A stretch of 64,000 nt of DNA from Alphaproteobacteria bacterium (GTDB lineage: Bacteria; Pseudomonadota; Alphaproteobacteria; Micavibrionales; UBA2020). The position numbers and the translations under genes were made by a program. The first letter of the stretch is position 1. Each line of letters starts with the position of its first letter. Shown here piece by piece: positions 35,096 to 43,364 of this stretch. The stretch is taken from the NCBI GenBank assembly GCA_016794125.1, contig JAEUKT010000003.1, positions 248,001 to 312,000 on the forward strand. Direction: 5' to 3'. Under the pieces are notes generated by a model. It saw only the letters and a list, made by a program, of their open reading frames with translations. It had not been told where the DNA came from and searched no databases.

Positions 35096-36481
35096 TTACT
35101 TGGCTTTGGAAGCGGGCTTTGCCTTCTTGGCGGGTTCCGATTCCGATGCCTTGGTCAGTTCTTCAATGTCTACTTGACGTGAGGATATATTAGACCTTTC
35201 CAGAATAAAGTCAACCACTTTGTCTTCGTAAATCGGCGCTTTCACAGCATCCAGCGCCTGCGGATTTTGTTGATAGTATTCAAACACTTGGCGCTCCTTG
35301 CCCGGATACTTGCGCGCTTCGTTGATAACCGCTTGCTGCAGTTCCTGGTTCGTCACTTCAACCTTGTTGATTCTGCCGATTTCAGCGAGCACCAGACCCA
35401 GCTTCACGCGGCGCTGCGCGATGCCTTGATATTCTTCGCGCTCCTCGGGCGTGCCTTCGTCGCCGTGGTTGCAATCGGGGCCGTGCACGTGGCCTTCTTC
35501 TGCATGGTCATGGCCGCCTTTCAGCTGTTGCCAGATGCCCTGGAATTCCGCATCCACCATGCCCTGCGGCACGTTGAAGGTGTGATCAGCATCGAGCTGG
35601 TCGAGCAGCGCGCGCTTGATGTTCATGCGTGCCAGCTGGTCGTAATCGCCCTGGATCTGCTGTTCGATCACTTCTTCGACTTTCGCGAGATTTTCGAAAC
35701 CGAGCTTCTTCGCGAATTCATCGTCGATCTTCGGCGTCGTCGAGGTGCGGAGTTCTTTCACATCGACTTTGAATTCTGCCTTCACGCCTTGCAGCTTGTC
35801 ATGTGCGTAGTCTTTCGGGAACGTGACCTTCACGACTTTGTGGTCGCCGACTTTCGTGCCGACGAGCTGGTCTTCGAAGCCTTCGATGAAGCTCTTGGAG
35901 CCGAGCTCGAGGGGGAAATCGTCGCCCTTCATGCCGGGGAACGGTTTGCCGTCAACGGTGCCGTCGAAGTTGATGACAACGGTGTCGCCCAGTTTCGCGG
36001 CGCGGTTTTCTTCAACCTTCTCGCTCGTCTTGTTGGCTTTCGCGATGCGCTCCAGCGCTTCGGTGATTTCTTTTTTCGCGGGTTTCGCGGTCAGTTTTTC
36101 CAGCTTGATCTTGGTGAAGTCGGCCAGCTTGATTTCCGGCAGCACTTCGATCGCCATCGTGTATTCGAGGCCTTTTGCTTCGTCGAAGGTTTTCACTTCG
36201 ATCTTCGGGCGCATCGCGGGGCGCAGGTTGTTTTCGTTGATCGCCTTCATGGTCGAGTCATTGACGGCGTGTTCCAGCACTTCGCCCATCACGGACTTGC
36301 CGTATTTGGATTTCAGCAGGTTCATGGGGATTTTGCCCGGACGGAAACCCGGCATCTTCACGGTCTTGCCCAGTTCGGTCAGGCGTTCATTGACGCGCTG
36401 GTCAATTTCGTCTGCCGTCATGGTGACGGTGAATTCGCGTGTGAGGTCTTCGTTCTTGGTCTGTGTGATCTGCATGGTCAT
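35096..36481 (-). CDS. tig: Trigger factor with His-rich insert
   Basis: Ribosome-bound chaperone and peptidyl-prolyl isomerase. 461 residues: ribosome-binding N domain (GFRPGKIPMNLLKSKYG near 45-60 is the signature loop), FKBP-type domain at about 150-245, and helical chaperone C domain. Around residues 321-341 the C domain contains a His/Asp/Glu/Cys-rich insert (GGHDHAEEGHVHGPDCNHGDE) not found in standard trigger factors and able to bind metal. A start at 36475 (MQITQ) is equally likely, as homologues begin there. The C terminus is Ala/Lys-rich. Confidence 0.96.
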   Translation of the reverse strand: MTMQITQTKNEDLTREFTVTMTADEIDQRVNERLTELGKTVKMPGFRPGKIPMNLLKSKYGKSVMGEVLEHAVNDSTMKAINENNLRPAMRPKIEVKTFDEAKGLEYTMAIEVLPEIKLADFTKIKLEKLTAKPAKKEITEALERIAKANKTSEKVEENRAAKLGDTVVINFDGTVDGKPFPGMKGDDFPLELGSKSFIEGFEDQLVGTKVGDHKVVKVTFPKDYAHDKLQGVKAEFKVDVKELRTSTTPKIDDEFAKKLGFENLAKVEEVIEQQIQGDYDQLARMNIKRALLDQLDADHTFNVPQGMVDAEFQGIWQQLKGGHDHAEEGHVHGPDCNHGDEGTPEEREEYQGIAQRRVKLGLVLAEIGRINKVEVTNQELQQAVINEARKYPGKERQVFEYYQQNPQALDAVKAPIYEDKVVDFILERSNISSRQVDIEELTKASESEPAKKAKPASKAK

Positions 36482-36562
36482 GAACTTTCTGCTTCTGCTT
36501 TCTTTTGTGTTTGGTCTCGAAATCTTGTTTTACGCCAGCCGCTTTCGCGGGTTTCAAAAGTA

Positions 36563-36647
<85 letters not shown>

Positions 36648-36748
36648 ATTCTGGCCGTTAAGTCTTACATAAATAGGAAAAATGTATGGGTGGCGCAAGC
36701 CTTATAAGGCCGCAAAACCGCCCTACCCCAAAAAAACCGTTCAAATAA

Positions 36749-36779
36749 GCAAAAACCCCCAGATACCGAGGGTTTTTGC
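36749..36779 (-). terminator. Rho-independent terminator of msrA
   Basis: Stem GCAAAAACCC with GGGTTTTTGC and an 11-base loop, 25 bases after the msrA stop. The T-rich stem arm runs into TTATTTG on the minus strand. Confidence 0.8.
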
Positions 36780-36803
36780 CGCAGAAATTATGCATTAGGG
36801 AAA

Positions 36804-37415
36804 TTATTGAGCGACCGGTTTTTCAAGCCACAGCTCGTCCAACCGGTCATCCCTGCCGCAGCCCATGCGGTAGAATTTATAGCCCGTCGGGTTGTTCTTT
36901 TTGTAATCCTGATGGTGTTCCTCGGCCGGCCAGAAATGGCTGGCGGGCTTGAGCAGCGTCGCGACTGGCTTGCCGAATTTAGCCTCCACCGCTTTCACCG
37001 AAGATTTAGCCAGAGCCTCCTCCTTGTCATCGCCGTAGAAAATAGCGGCGCGGTACTGGCTGCCTTTGTCGCAGAACTGGCCTTGCGCATCGAAGGGATC
37101 AACATTCTGCCAGAAAATCTGCAGCAGTTCCTTGTACGAGATCATGTTCGGATCATACGTCACCTGCACGGTTTCAAGATGGCCGGATGCGCCGCGCGAC
37201 ACGCGCTCGTAAGTCGGGTTTTCCGCCTCGCCGCCGGCATAGCCGGATACGACGCCGATCACGCCAGTCTTGTCCTCGAAATCGCTTTCCATGCACCAAA
37301 AGCATCCGCCGGCGAACATCGCGGTTTTATAGGCGACGGGTTTCGCGGGCTCGTCGGCGCGCGCGGGCGCGGCCAGAAGGCTGAGGGCGATAAGTGCGGC
37401 GAAAACAGTTTTCAT
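36804..37415 (-). CDS. msrA: Exported peptide-methionine (S)-S-oxide reductase MsrA
   Basis: Repairs oxidised methionine. 203 residues from the ATG at 37415 (AGGAAA ribosome site); the longer frame is not conserved. A Sec signal peptide ends near ARADEP (residue 22), so it acts in the periplasm. The catalytic motif GGCFWCMESDFE follows near residue 35, with the family GYAGG, HxExVxVxYDP (HLETVQVTYDP) and QYR elements. It is paired with exported MsrB at 38.1 kb, across an M23-like gene on the opposite strand. Confidence 0.95.
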   Translation of the reverse strand: MKTVFAALIALSLLAAPARADEPAKPVAYKTAMFAGGCFWCMESDFEDKTGVIGVVSGYAGGEAENPTYERVSRGASGHLETVQVTYDPNMISYKELLQIFWQNVDPFDAQGQFCDKGSQYRAAIFYGDDKEEALAKSSVKAVEAKFGKPVATLLKPASHFWPAEEHHQDYKKNNPTGYKFYRMGCGRDDRLDELWLEKPVAQ

Positions 37416-37516
37416 GATTTTTCCTTTTCTAACTCGAAGCGTAATCACTCCGCAACCTTGCGGCAATATGGTTGTTTTAATATACTACACACAGGTATCT
37501 GGAGACTTTGACCGCC

Positions 37517-38083
37517 ATGCCATGGCTTTCCCCCTTCCCGCTTGAACTTGTCGCCTGCGCCAGCCCGGACGACTGGGCCAAGCTCGGCCCGCATCAGGCG
37601 ATGGTGCCGCTGCCTCCTCATTCCGGCGCGTTCGGCGATGCGCGCGACAGGCATTTTCACGAAGGCATCGACCTTTACGCACCCGCCGAGACCCCTGTTC
37701 TGGCGGTGGAGGACGGCACGGTGATTGGTGTCACGCCCTTTTCCGGCAGTTCGACCCGCAGAGATTACTGGCGCGACATGGAGGCGGTGCTGATACAAGG
37801 AGCCAGCGGATTGATCGCCTATTGCGAATTCACCCCCCTCGCCACGCTGCGTCCCGCAATGACGGTGAGGGCCGGCGAGCCTGTCGGCAAAATTTATGCC
37901 GCCGGTTACACATTCCGCAAGGCCGCCGACAAACACGAGGATCACACGCATCACGCCTTTCTGCATCTGGAACTGCACGCCGCCGATGTAAGAACGCCGA
38001 CAAAATGGGATGCCGACAAACCAAAGCCCGCGACGCTGTTCGATCCAACGCCGCTCTTGCTGTTCAGGACAAGCAAACGCTAG
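37517..38083 (+). CDS. M23-family metallopeptidase-like protein
   Basis: 188 residues, no clear signal peptide. The fold signature is HFHEGIDLYAPAETPVLAVEDGTV (first His and Asp metal ligands of M23) and, near residue 155, HHAFLHLELH, resembling the HxH end motif. GEPVGKIYAAG is the family's middle strand. Between these lies a loop of 20 residues longer than in NlpD-type domains. The ATG at 37517 has GGAG 12 bases upstream; a TTG at 37508 is the alternative. The gene is convergent with msrB, two bases apart. Likely cell-wall related or a metal-dependent peptidase; no lysostaphin-type wall-binding domain. Confidence 0.7.
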   Translation: MPWLSPFPLELVACASPDDWAKLGPHQAMVPLPPHSGAFGDARDRHFHEGIDLYAPAETPVLAVEDGTVIGVTPFSGSSTRRDYWRDMEAVLIQGASGLIAYCEFTPLATLRPAMTVRAGEPVGKIYAAGYTFRKAADKHEDHTHHAFLHLELHAADVRTPTKWDADKPKPATLFDPTPLLLFRTSKR

Positions 38084-38085
38084 GC

Positions 38086-38568
38086 TCAGCTTTTCTTTTC
38101 AGGCTCGAATGTCAGCGCAACCCCGTTGTTGCAGTAACGCAAGCCTGTCGGGTTGGGGCCGTCATCGAATACGTGGCCCTGATGCCCGCCGCATTTCGCG
38201 CAATGGTATTCTGTCCGGGTCATGAACAGCTTGTTGTCGGTCTTCGTTTTGATATGGCCGGGTATGGCATCAAAAAAACTGGGCCAGCCCGTGCCGCTGT
38301 CGAATTTGGTGTCTGATTTGAACAGTTCGAGACCGCAGCCGGCGCATTTGAAAACGCCCGCGCGGTGTTCCTCCAGAAGCGGGCTGGTGCCGGCGCGTTC
38401 CGTGCCTTCGCAGCGCAGCACGTTGTATTGCTGGGGGTCGAGTTTCTTTTTCCACTCATCGTCGCTCATGACCAGTTCCTTTATTTCCTCGTGATCGCCA
38501 AAGGCGGGTTTCAGCGCCAACGCGCAAACCGCCATGACCGTTGCCGTGATAAATTCGCGTCTTTTCAT
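38086..38568 (-). CDS. msrB: Exported peptide-methionine (R)-S-oxide reductase MsrB
   Basis: 160 residues from the ATG at 38568. The N terminus MKRREFITATVMAV fits a twin-arginine (Tat) signal, so a folded, zinc-bearing MsrB could be exported to the periplasm. Two CxxC zinc pairs (CAGCG and CAKCGG) and the catalytic region RYCNNGVALTF (Cys near residue 148) are present; the usual Ile-Asn-Ser after the catalytic Cys is Asn-Asn-Gly. The GWPSFFDA substrate loop is conserved. With MsrA next door it forms a periplasmic methionine-repair pair; tatABC is at 55-56 kb. Confidence 0.94.
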   Translation of the reverse strand: MKRREFITATVMAVCALALKPAFGDHEEIKELVMSDDEWKKKLDPQQYNVLRCEGTERAGTSPLLEEHRAGVFKCAGCGLELFKSDTKFDSGTGWPSFFDAIPGHIKTKTDNKLFMTRTEYHCAKCGGHQGHVFDDGPNPTGLRYCNNGVALTFEPEKKS

Positions 38569-38651
38569 GCCTGTAACCTTTCCTACAGCATTATTCGCTG
38601 CCGGATCCGGAAAGGTTACCGCGACAGGAAGCAAATAAACAGGGCGCAAAT

Positions 38652-38683
38652 AAAAAGCCCCCCGGGTTTCGGAGGGCTTTTTA
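38652..38683 (-). terminator. Rho-independent terminator of the Gln-rich gene
   Basis: AAAAAGCCC and GGGCTTTTT with some extra pairing in between (loop around CCCGGGTTTCGG), 20 bases after the stop at 38704. The minus strand runs into GCTTTTTATTT. Confidence 0.85.
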
Positions 38684-38703
38684 TTGTCGATCGGCGAGCC
38701 TTA

Positions 38704-39471
38704 TTATCTTTGGCTTGGGCCGGTCGGGATCTTGATAGCGGGATCATCTTTGTCGAGATGGAAACGCTCGGGGTTCGGCGCAGGTTTGCCGGCTTTCGCC
38801 GCTGCGATGACCGCGTTCTGGTAGTCCTTGATCATTTGCGCGCGCATTTCTTCGGGCGATTTGTAGATTTCGGACTGGGATTGCTGGGTCGTGACGGCAC
38901 GCTGAACAACCGGTGCCTGCACAACTTTGTATTCGGGCATACGCGCATATCTGGCGTCGATTGCATCAATCTGGCGCTGGACAAGCTGCTGCTCGTTCAG
39001 GGCGCGCTGCTCAAGCTGGTTGCGCAGAATGGCGATCTGTGACTGGTGCTGCTGGCCGGCTGCACCGGCGTTGCCGACAGTCGTCAGAACCTCGCCGACA
39101 TTCCAGCCGCCACGCGCGTTGCGCTGGCCCTGCTGGATCTGGCGTTGGACTGTCTGCATGTGACGCTGGTTGACCTGCGCTTCACGCTGGCGTTCCTGCG
39201 CGATATAGGTGCGCATGCGGAGCTCGCTCTGGCGTTCGATGTTTTCAACCTGCTGGCGATAGACGGGATCGTTCGCCCAGGGTTTTTGCTGCTGGTATTG
39301 CTGGTCGTATTGCTGGGTTTGCGTAACCTGTACGCCTTGTTGGCCGTAGGTTGTTTGCGCTTGTGCCGCAAGCGGGGAAAGGCCTGCCATAAGGGTCGCA
39401 CCGACAAGAACCGCCGTATTGAAAGCTTTGCGCGCTTTGCCCATCAATGAATTTTTCTTGTCGTTGTCCAT
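38704..39471 (-). CDS. Gln-rich exported coiled-coil protein
   Basis: 255 residues; family not recognised. The signal peptide runs to about ALAAQAQ (residue 38). The mature part is about 20% Gln, with a long predicted coiled coil (about 65-180: QQVENIERQSELRMRTYIAQERQREAQ) broken by a Gly/Ala-rich stretch (GGWNVGEVLTTVGNAGAAG). The C-terminal 40 residues are Pro/Lys-rich. The ATG at 39471 is preferred to a GTG two codons earlier. A strong promoter lies at 39558-39586 and a terminator follows, so it is a single-gene unit. Envelope or VirB5-like roles can be imagined but are not supported. Confidence 0.7.
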   Translation of the reverse strand: MDNDKKNSLMGKARKAFNTAVLVGATLMAGLSPLAAQAQTTYGQQGVQVTQTQQYDQQYQQQKPWANDPVYRQQVENIERQSELRMRTYIAQERQREAQVNQRHMQTVQRQIQQGQRNARGGWNVGEVLTTVGNAGAAGQQHQSQIAILRNQLEQRALNEQQLVQRQIDAIDARYARMPEYKVVQAPVVQRAVTTQQSQSEIYKSPEEMRAQMIKDYQNAVIAAAKAGKPAPNPERFHLDKDDPAIKIPTGPSQR

Positions 39472-39557
39472 GACCACACCCGTATGAATGTTAAACGTCG
39501 AAACCGCCCGGCATATCCCGAACCCCGTCGCCAGACGTAATTTTGTACTTAGAGATC

Positions 39558-39586
39558 ATGATACTTGCAACCATGCTATCTGTCAA
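39558..39586 (-). promoter_or_regulatory. Strong sigma-70 promoter of the Gln-rich gene
   Basis: Minus-strand TTGACA (39586 to 39581), 17-base spacer, TATCAT (39563 to 39558), about 87 bases upstream of the ATG and 53 bases past the parE stop. Confidence 0.75.
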
Positions 39587-39638
39587 ATCAGTTTGCATAA
39601 CCGATAGGTACAAACATGCCACAAATCACAGAATATCC

Positions 39639-41636
39639 TTAAATATCAATATCCTGAACGAATTTCGCGTTTTCCTGGATAAATTCGAAGCGCGCTTCCG
39701 GATTCTTGCCCATCAGGCGGTCGATCAGCATGGCCGTGCCGCCCTCTGCCTTCTTGAAGGCATCGGTGCTTTTCTCGGCATCCGGCAGCGTCACACGGAC
39801 CAGCGTGCGCTTGGACATGTCCATGGTGGTTTCCTTCAGCTGGGCAGCCGGCATTTCGCCAAGACCCTTAAAGCGGCTGATATCGACTTTCTTCTTGTTC
39901 TTGAAGGTCGTCTTGAGCAGCTGGTCTTTATGCTCGTCGTCGCGCGCATAGACGGACTCCCCGCCCGCCGCAAGGCGGTAAAGCGGCGGCAGCGCAAGGT
40001 AAAGGGCGCCGCTTTCGATCATGCCGCGCATTTCCTGATAGAACAGGGTAATCAGCAGCGATGCGATATGCGCGCCGTCGACATCCGCGTCAGTCATGAT
40101 GATGACGCGTTCATAGCGCAGCTTGTCGATATTGAAATCCTTGCCGGTGCCGCAGCCCAGCGCCTGGATCAGGTCGGAAATTTCCTGGTTCTGGCGGATT
40201 TTGTCGGAGGTGGCGGAGGCGACGTTCAAAACCTTGCCGCGCAGGGGCAGGATCGCCTGCGTTTCGCGGTTGCGCGCCTGTTTGGCCGAGCCGCCTGCCG
40301 AGTCACCCTCGACGATGAAAATCTCGGTGCCTTCGGATGTCTTGCGCGAGCAATCGGCAAGCTTGCCGGGCAGGCGCAGCTTGCGCGTCGCAGATTTGCG
40401 CGACATTTCGTGCTGGTCCTTGGCGCGGCGGCGGTCTTCCGCCACCTGGATCAGGTAATCCAGCAGGTATTTGGACGCGTTATTGTCGCCGGTCAGCCAA
40501 TGCTCGAAATGGTCCTTCACCGCGTTTTCGATCAGGCGCGTGGCACTCGCCGTGACCAGCTTTTCCTTGGTCTGGCCCTGGAATTGCGGGTCGCGGATGA
40601 AGATCGACAGCAGGATGGTCGCCGAGCCGAAAATATCGTCGGGCGTCAGGATGCCTGCTTTTTTGTTGTTAATCAGGTCGGCATAGTTCTTCAGCCCCTT
40701 CGACAGCGCCGAGCGCAGGCCCTGCACATGCGTGCCGCCTTCCGGTGTCGGGACGGTATTGCAATAGGAGGTCAGGAAGCCGTTTTCTTCTTCCTCCGTC
40801 CATGCAATCGCGAATTCTGCGCGGCCTTCGCTGTCGGGGAATTCGACGGAGCCATAGAAGGGTTTCGGTGTCAGCGATGTCTTGCCTTCGACGAGGGTAT
40901 AGAGGTAATCGAGGATACCGTTCGGGAACTTGATGATTTCTTCCAGCGGAACGCCGGCCGTGCCTTTCAATACCGACTCTTCGCAAGACCACGCCATTTC
41001 GACGCCGCGATAGAGATACGCCTTGGAGCGCGCCATTTTATAGATATAGGCGGGGTTATAGGCCGCATCCTTGCCGAAAATTTCGGTGTCGGGAATAAAG
41101 GTAATGGTCGTGCCGCGTTCTTTCGTCGGGCCCAGCTTCTTCAGCTTGCTGGTCGTTTTTCCGCGGCTGTAGGTTTGTTCATAAAGTGTCTTGTCGCGCG
41201 CGACCTGCACGGTCAGCTCGCTGGACAGCGCGTTGACGACGGACGCGCCCACGCCATGAAGGCCGCCGGAGGTCGCATAGACCTTGCCGGAGAACTTGCC
41301 GCCCGAATGGAGCATCGAGAAAATGACTTCGAGGGCCGATTTACCCGGAAACTTGGGATGGTTATCCACGGGAATACCGCGGCCATTATCCCTAATAATA
41401 ACCTTATTGCCCGCTTCAAGGCGGATTTCGATACGGGTCGCATGGCCGGCGACGGCTTCGTCCATCGAGTTGTCGAGGACTTCCGAGATCAGGTGGTGCA
41501 TGGCGCGCTCGTCCGAGCCGCCGATATACATGCCGGGGCGCTTGCGTACGGGCTCGAGGCCTTCGAGGACTTCAATGTCCTCGGCCGAGTATTCATCCTT
41601 GCGCGTCGGCGTTTTCTTGTTCAATTGTTCCCCCAT
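39639..41636 (-). CDS. parE: DNA topoisomerase IV subunit B
   Basis: ATPase subunit of the decatenating type II topoisomerase. About 665 residues: GHKL ATPase (EVLDNSMDEAVAGHA, DNGRGIPVDNH, GGLHGVGASVVNAL), then transducer and TOPRIM (EGDSAGGSAKQARNRETQAILPLRGK, MTDADVDGAHI). The LRLPGKLADC sequence marks ParE rather than GyrB. The start at 41636 (MGEQLNKK) is a choice; an ATG at 41657 is possible. Still longer starts would overlap the yciA promoter. The gene is divergent from yciA. Confidence 0.94.
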   Translation of the reverse strand: MGEQLNKKTPTRKDEYSAEDIEVLEGLEPVRKRPGMYIGGSDERAMHHLISEVLDNSMDEAVAGHATRIEIRLEAGNKVIIRDNGRGIPVDNHPKFPGKSALEVIFSMLHSGGKFSGKVYATSGGLHGVGASVVNALSSELTVQVARDKTLYEQTYSRGKTTSKLKKLGPTKERGTTITFIPDTEIFGKDAAYNPAYIYKMARSKAYLYRGVEMAWSCEESVLKGTAGVPLEEIIKFPNGILDYLYTLVEGKTSLTPKPFYGSVEFPDSEGRAEFAIAWTEEEENGFLTSYCNTVPTPEGGTHVQGLRSALSKGLKNYADLINNKKAGILTPDDIFGSATILLSIFIRDPQFQGQTKEKLVTASATRLIENAVKDHFEHWLTGDNNASKYLLDYLIQVAEDRRRAKDQHEMSRKSATRKLRLPGKLADCSRKTSEGTEIFIVEGDSAGGSAKQARNRETQAILPLRGKVLNVASATSDKIRQNQEISDLIQALGCGTGKDFNIDKLRYERVIIMTDADVDGAHIASLLITLFYQEMRGMIESGALYLALPPLYRLAAGGESVYARDDEHKDQLLKTTFKNKKKVDISRFKGLGEMPAAQLKETTMDMSKRTLVRVTLPDAEKSTDAFKKAEGGTAMLIDRLMGKNPEARFEFIQENAKFVQDIDI

Positions 41637-41677
41637 GATTTCGGGTAATTTACGCATTTCAGGCCGCAAACGCAACC

Positions 41678-41706
41678 TTGGACATACAGCCAATCTGCGT
41701 TATATA
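41678..41706 (+). promoter_or_regulatory. Sigma-70 promoter of yciA
   Basis: TTGGAC, exactly 17 bases, TATATA(AT), 41 bases before the yciA ATG. The ribosome site AGGGGG lies at 41738-41743. Confidence 0.6.
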
Positions 41707-41747
41707 ATGCCCGAGGGATAAAAAGGCCATAGATTTTAGGGGGTAAG

Positions 41748-42161
41748 ATGTCCCGCGAAGAGCCAGATTACGACACAAGCCCTGCCCTGCGCACCATGGC
41801 AATGCCCGCCCATGCCAATGCGAACGGCGATATTTTCGGCGGCTGGCTTTTATCCCAGATGGATCTGGCAGGTGCCGTGCTGGCGACGCAAAAGGCCGGA
41901 TCCCGCATCGCCACCATCGCCATCGATGCCATGAAATTCACCGCCCCCGTCCATGTGGGGGACGAGGTCAGCTGTTATTGCAAGGTGGAGCGCATCGGCA
42001 ACACCTCCATCACCATCCATGTCGAAACCTGGGCGCGGTCGCGCCTTGGCGGGCGTTCCGCCATCATGGTCACCGAAGGAAAATTCACCTACGTCGCGAT
42101 TGACGAAGACCGGAAGCCCATTCCCGTCATCCGCACCGTAAACAAGGAAGCGCAAAAATGA
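41748..42161 (+). CDS. yciA: Acyl-CoA thioesterase, YciA type
   Basis: Hot-dog-fold cytosolic enzyme that hydrolyses acyl-CoA to free acid and CoA, 137 residues. The catalytic helix region NANGDIFGGWLLSQMD holds the active-site Asp and Gly, and the middle strand DAMKFTAPVHVGDEV is typical of the YciA/BACH group. The stop overlaps the next gene's start by four bases (ATGA), so the unknown protein downstream is translationally coupled. Confidence 0.92.
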   Translation: MSREEPDYDTSPALRTMAMPAHANANGDIFGGWLLSQMDLAGAVLATQKAGSRIATIAIDAMKFTAPVHVGDEVSCYCKVERIGNTSITIHVETWARSRLGGRSAIMVTEGKFTYVAIDEDRKPIPVIRTVNKEAQK

Positions 42162-43291
42162 ACCAAAAACAGCTTTATATCGCCATCGGTGCCGTGGTCG
42201 CGCTTGTGGCCGGCGGGGCCTACATTGCCTTGAAGCCGAAAAACAACGCGCCCGTACAGGCCGCAGCTCCCAAAGTGCATCCCATCCACGACGATGCCGG
42301 CTTCCTCAAGGAAACCAAGGCCTATGGCATGATGCCCTATGCCAAGGCGGAACTTGAATACGAGATCATGATCCCCAAGGACTGGACCGAGATCGAGGCC
42401 TATGACACGCTGCAGGAAAACCAGGATGCCATCCTGTCCCGCATCGCGTATTACAAAAGCCCGATGGTCGGCACGCTGCAGATGGAACTGGAAATCAACG
42501 CGCTGAAGCTCAAACATGAAATTTCCGCCAGAAACTGGCTGCGCGATTACATCCTGACGCAGGGCTATTCGCCCGAAGGCAACGTGACAGAGGTTTCCGG
42601 CAAAAGCGCCAACGCCTATTACGTCGTCGCAGGATCGCCCGCCGCGCCGTCAAGCCTTGAATATGTCGCCGCGCGCATCAGCGGCGGCTGGGTGCTGCTG
42701 GCGACCTACCGCGCGCCCCTGCCCTTACGCAACTACGTGAAGTACCTCCAGAAAAAAACCGTCGATAGCTTCAAGATCCTTTATCCCAAAGACGAGCCGG
42801 TGGAGGACCAGAAGGTCTTCACGCTGGTTGACTCGATCAAGTTCAACTATCCCGTGTCATGGGAAGTCCTCTCGACCGATTTCCGCGACATGAACCGGCT
42901 GAGCGTCCACCTGCAGAACAAGGGCAAGGCCAAGAACATCGAAGGCTATATCCGCTTCCTCGCCGTGCGCCGTTCACGCTCCACCGATTTCCAGACGGAA
43001 CTGGACGACCAGCGCAAATATTTCGACAACGTGATGAACCTTAAAATCATGAAGCTGACATCGAGCGAGACCTCGGCCGCCTATAACCGCTTCCTGTTCA
43101 ACAGGATCGAGGTTTACGACGTAGAGCCGAAAAAGGGCAAGGCCAGCGCGCAGGAAATCCACTTCCTGGCGCTGGGCGACAAGGAATGGTACATCTTCGC
43201 CACGCTGTTTACCCCCAAGGAATCGACGCATCTTTACAACTGGGCGCGCAACACCCAGTCGTTCAAGGAAATCATCAAGTCGATCAAGTAA
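42158..43291 (+). CDS. Membrane-anchored protein of unknown function
   Basis: 377 residues; no family recognised. One N-terminal membrane helix (residues 5-25, YIAIGAVVALVAGGAYIAL) with a short cytoplasmic start suggests a periplasmic body. The body looks like two similar alpha/beta halves, each opening with a KxFxLVDSIKFNYPxSWE or AELEYEIMIPKDWTE strand, as in PsbP/DUF1795-like stress proteins; that resemblance is loose. It is coupled to yciA, so a lipid or envelope role is a guess. A bidirectional terminator follows. Confidence 0.7.
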   Translation: MNQKQLYIAIGAVVALVAGGAYIALKPKNNAPVQAAAPKVHPIHDDAGFLKETKAYGMMPYAKAELEYEIMIPKDWTEIEAYDTLQENQDAILSRIAYYKSPMVGTLQMELEINALKLKHEISARNWLRDYILTQGYSPEGNVTEVSGKSANAYYVVAGSPAAPSSLEYVAARISGGWVLLATYRAPLPLRNYVKYLQKKTVDSFKILYPKDEPVEDQKVFTLVDSIKFNYPVSWEVLSTDFRDMNRLSVHLQNKGKAKNIEGYIRFLAVRRSRSTDFQTELDDQRKYFDNVMNLKIMKLTSSETSAAYNRFLFNRIEVYDVEPKKGKASAQEIHFLALGDKEWYIFATLFTPKESTHLYNWARNTQSFKEIIKSIK

Positions 43292-43314
43292 CCGTCAGCT
43301 TCCGATACAAAGAC

Positions 43315-43352
43315 AAAAAAAATCCCCCGGACTTGCGTCCGGGGGATTTTTT
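43315..43352. terminator. Bidirectional rho-independent terminator
   Basis: A perfect 16-bp palindromic stem (AAAAAATCCCCCGGAC and its complement) with loop TTGC, with T-runs on both strands. It serves the plus-strand yciA unit and the minus-strand glnBA unit, which converge here. Confidence 0.95.
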
Positions 43353-43364
43353 CAGGAAGAAACC

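Noticed and set aside
39543-41648. 701-codon plus-strand frame over parE
   Set aside because: Antisense of parE, with no recognisable domain, and it crosses the promoter of the Gln-rich gene.
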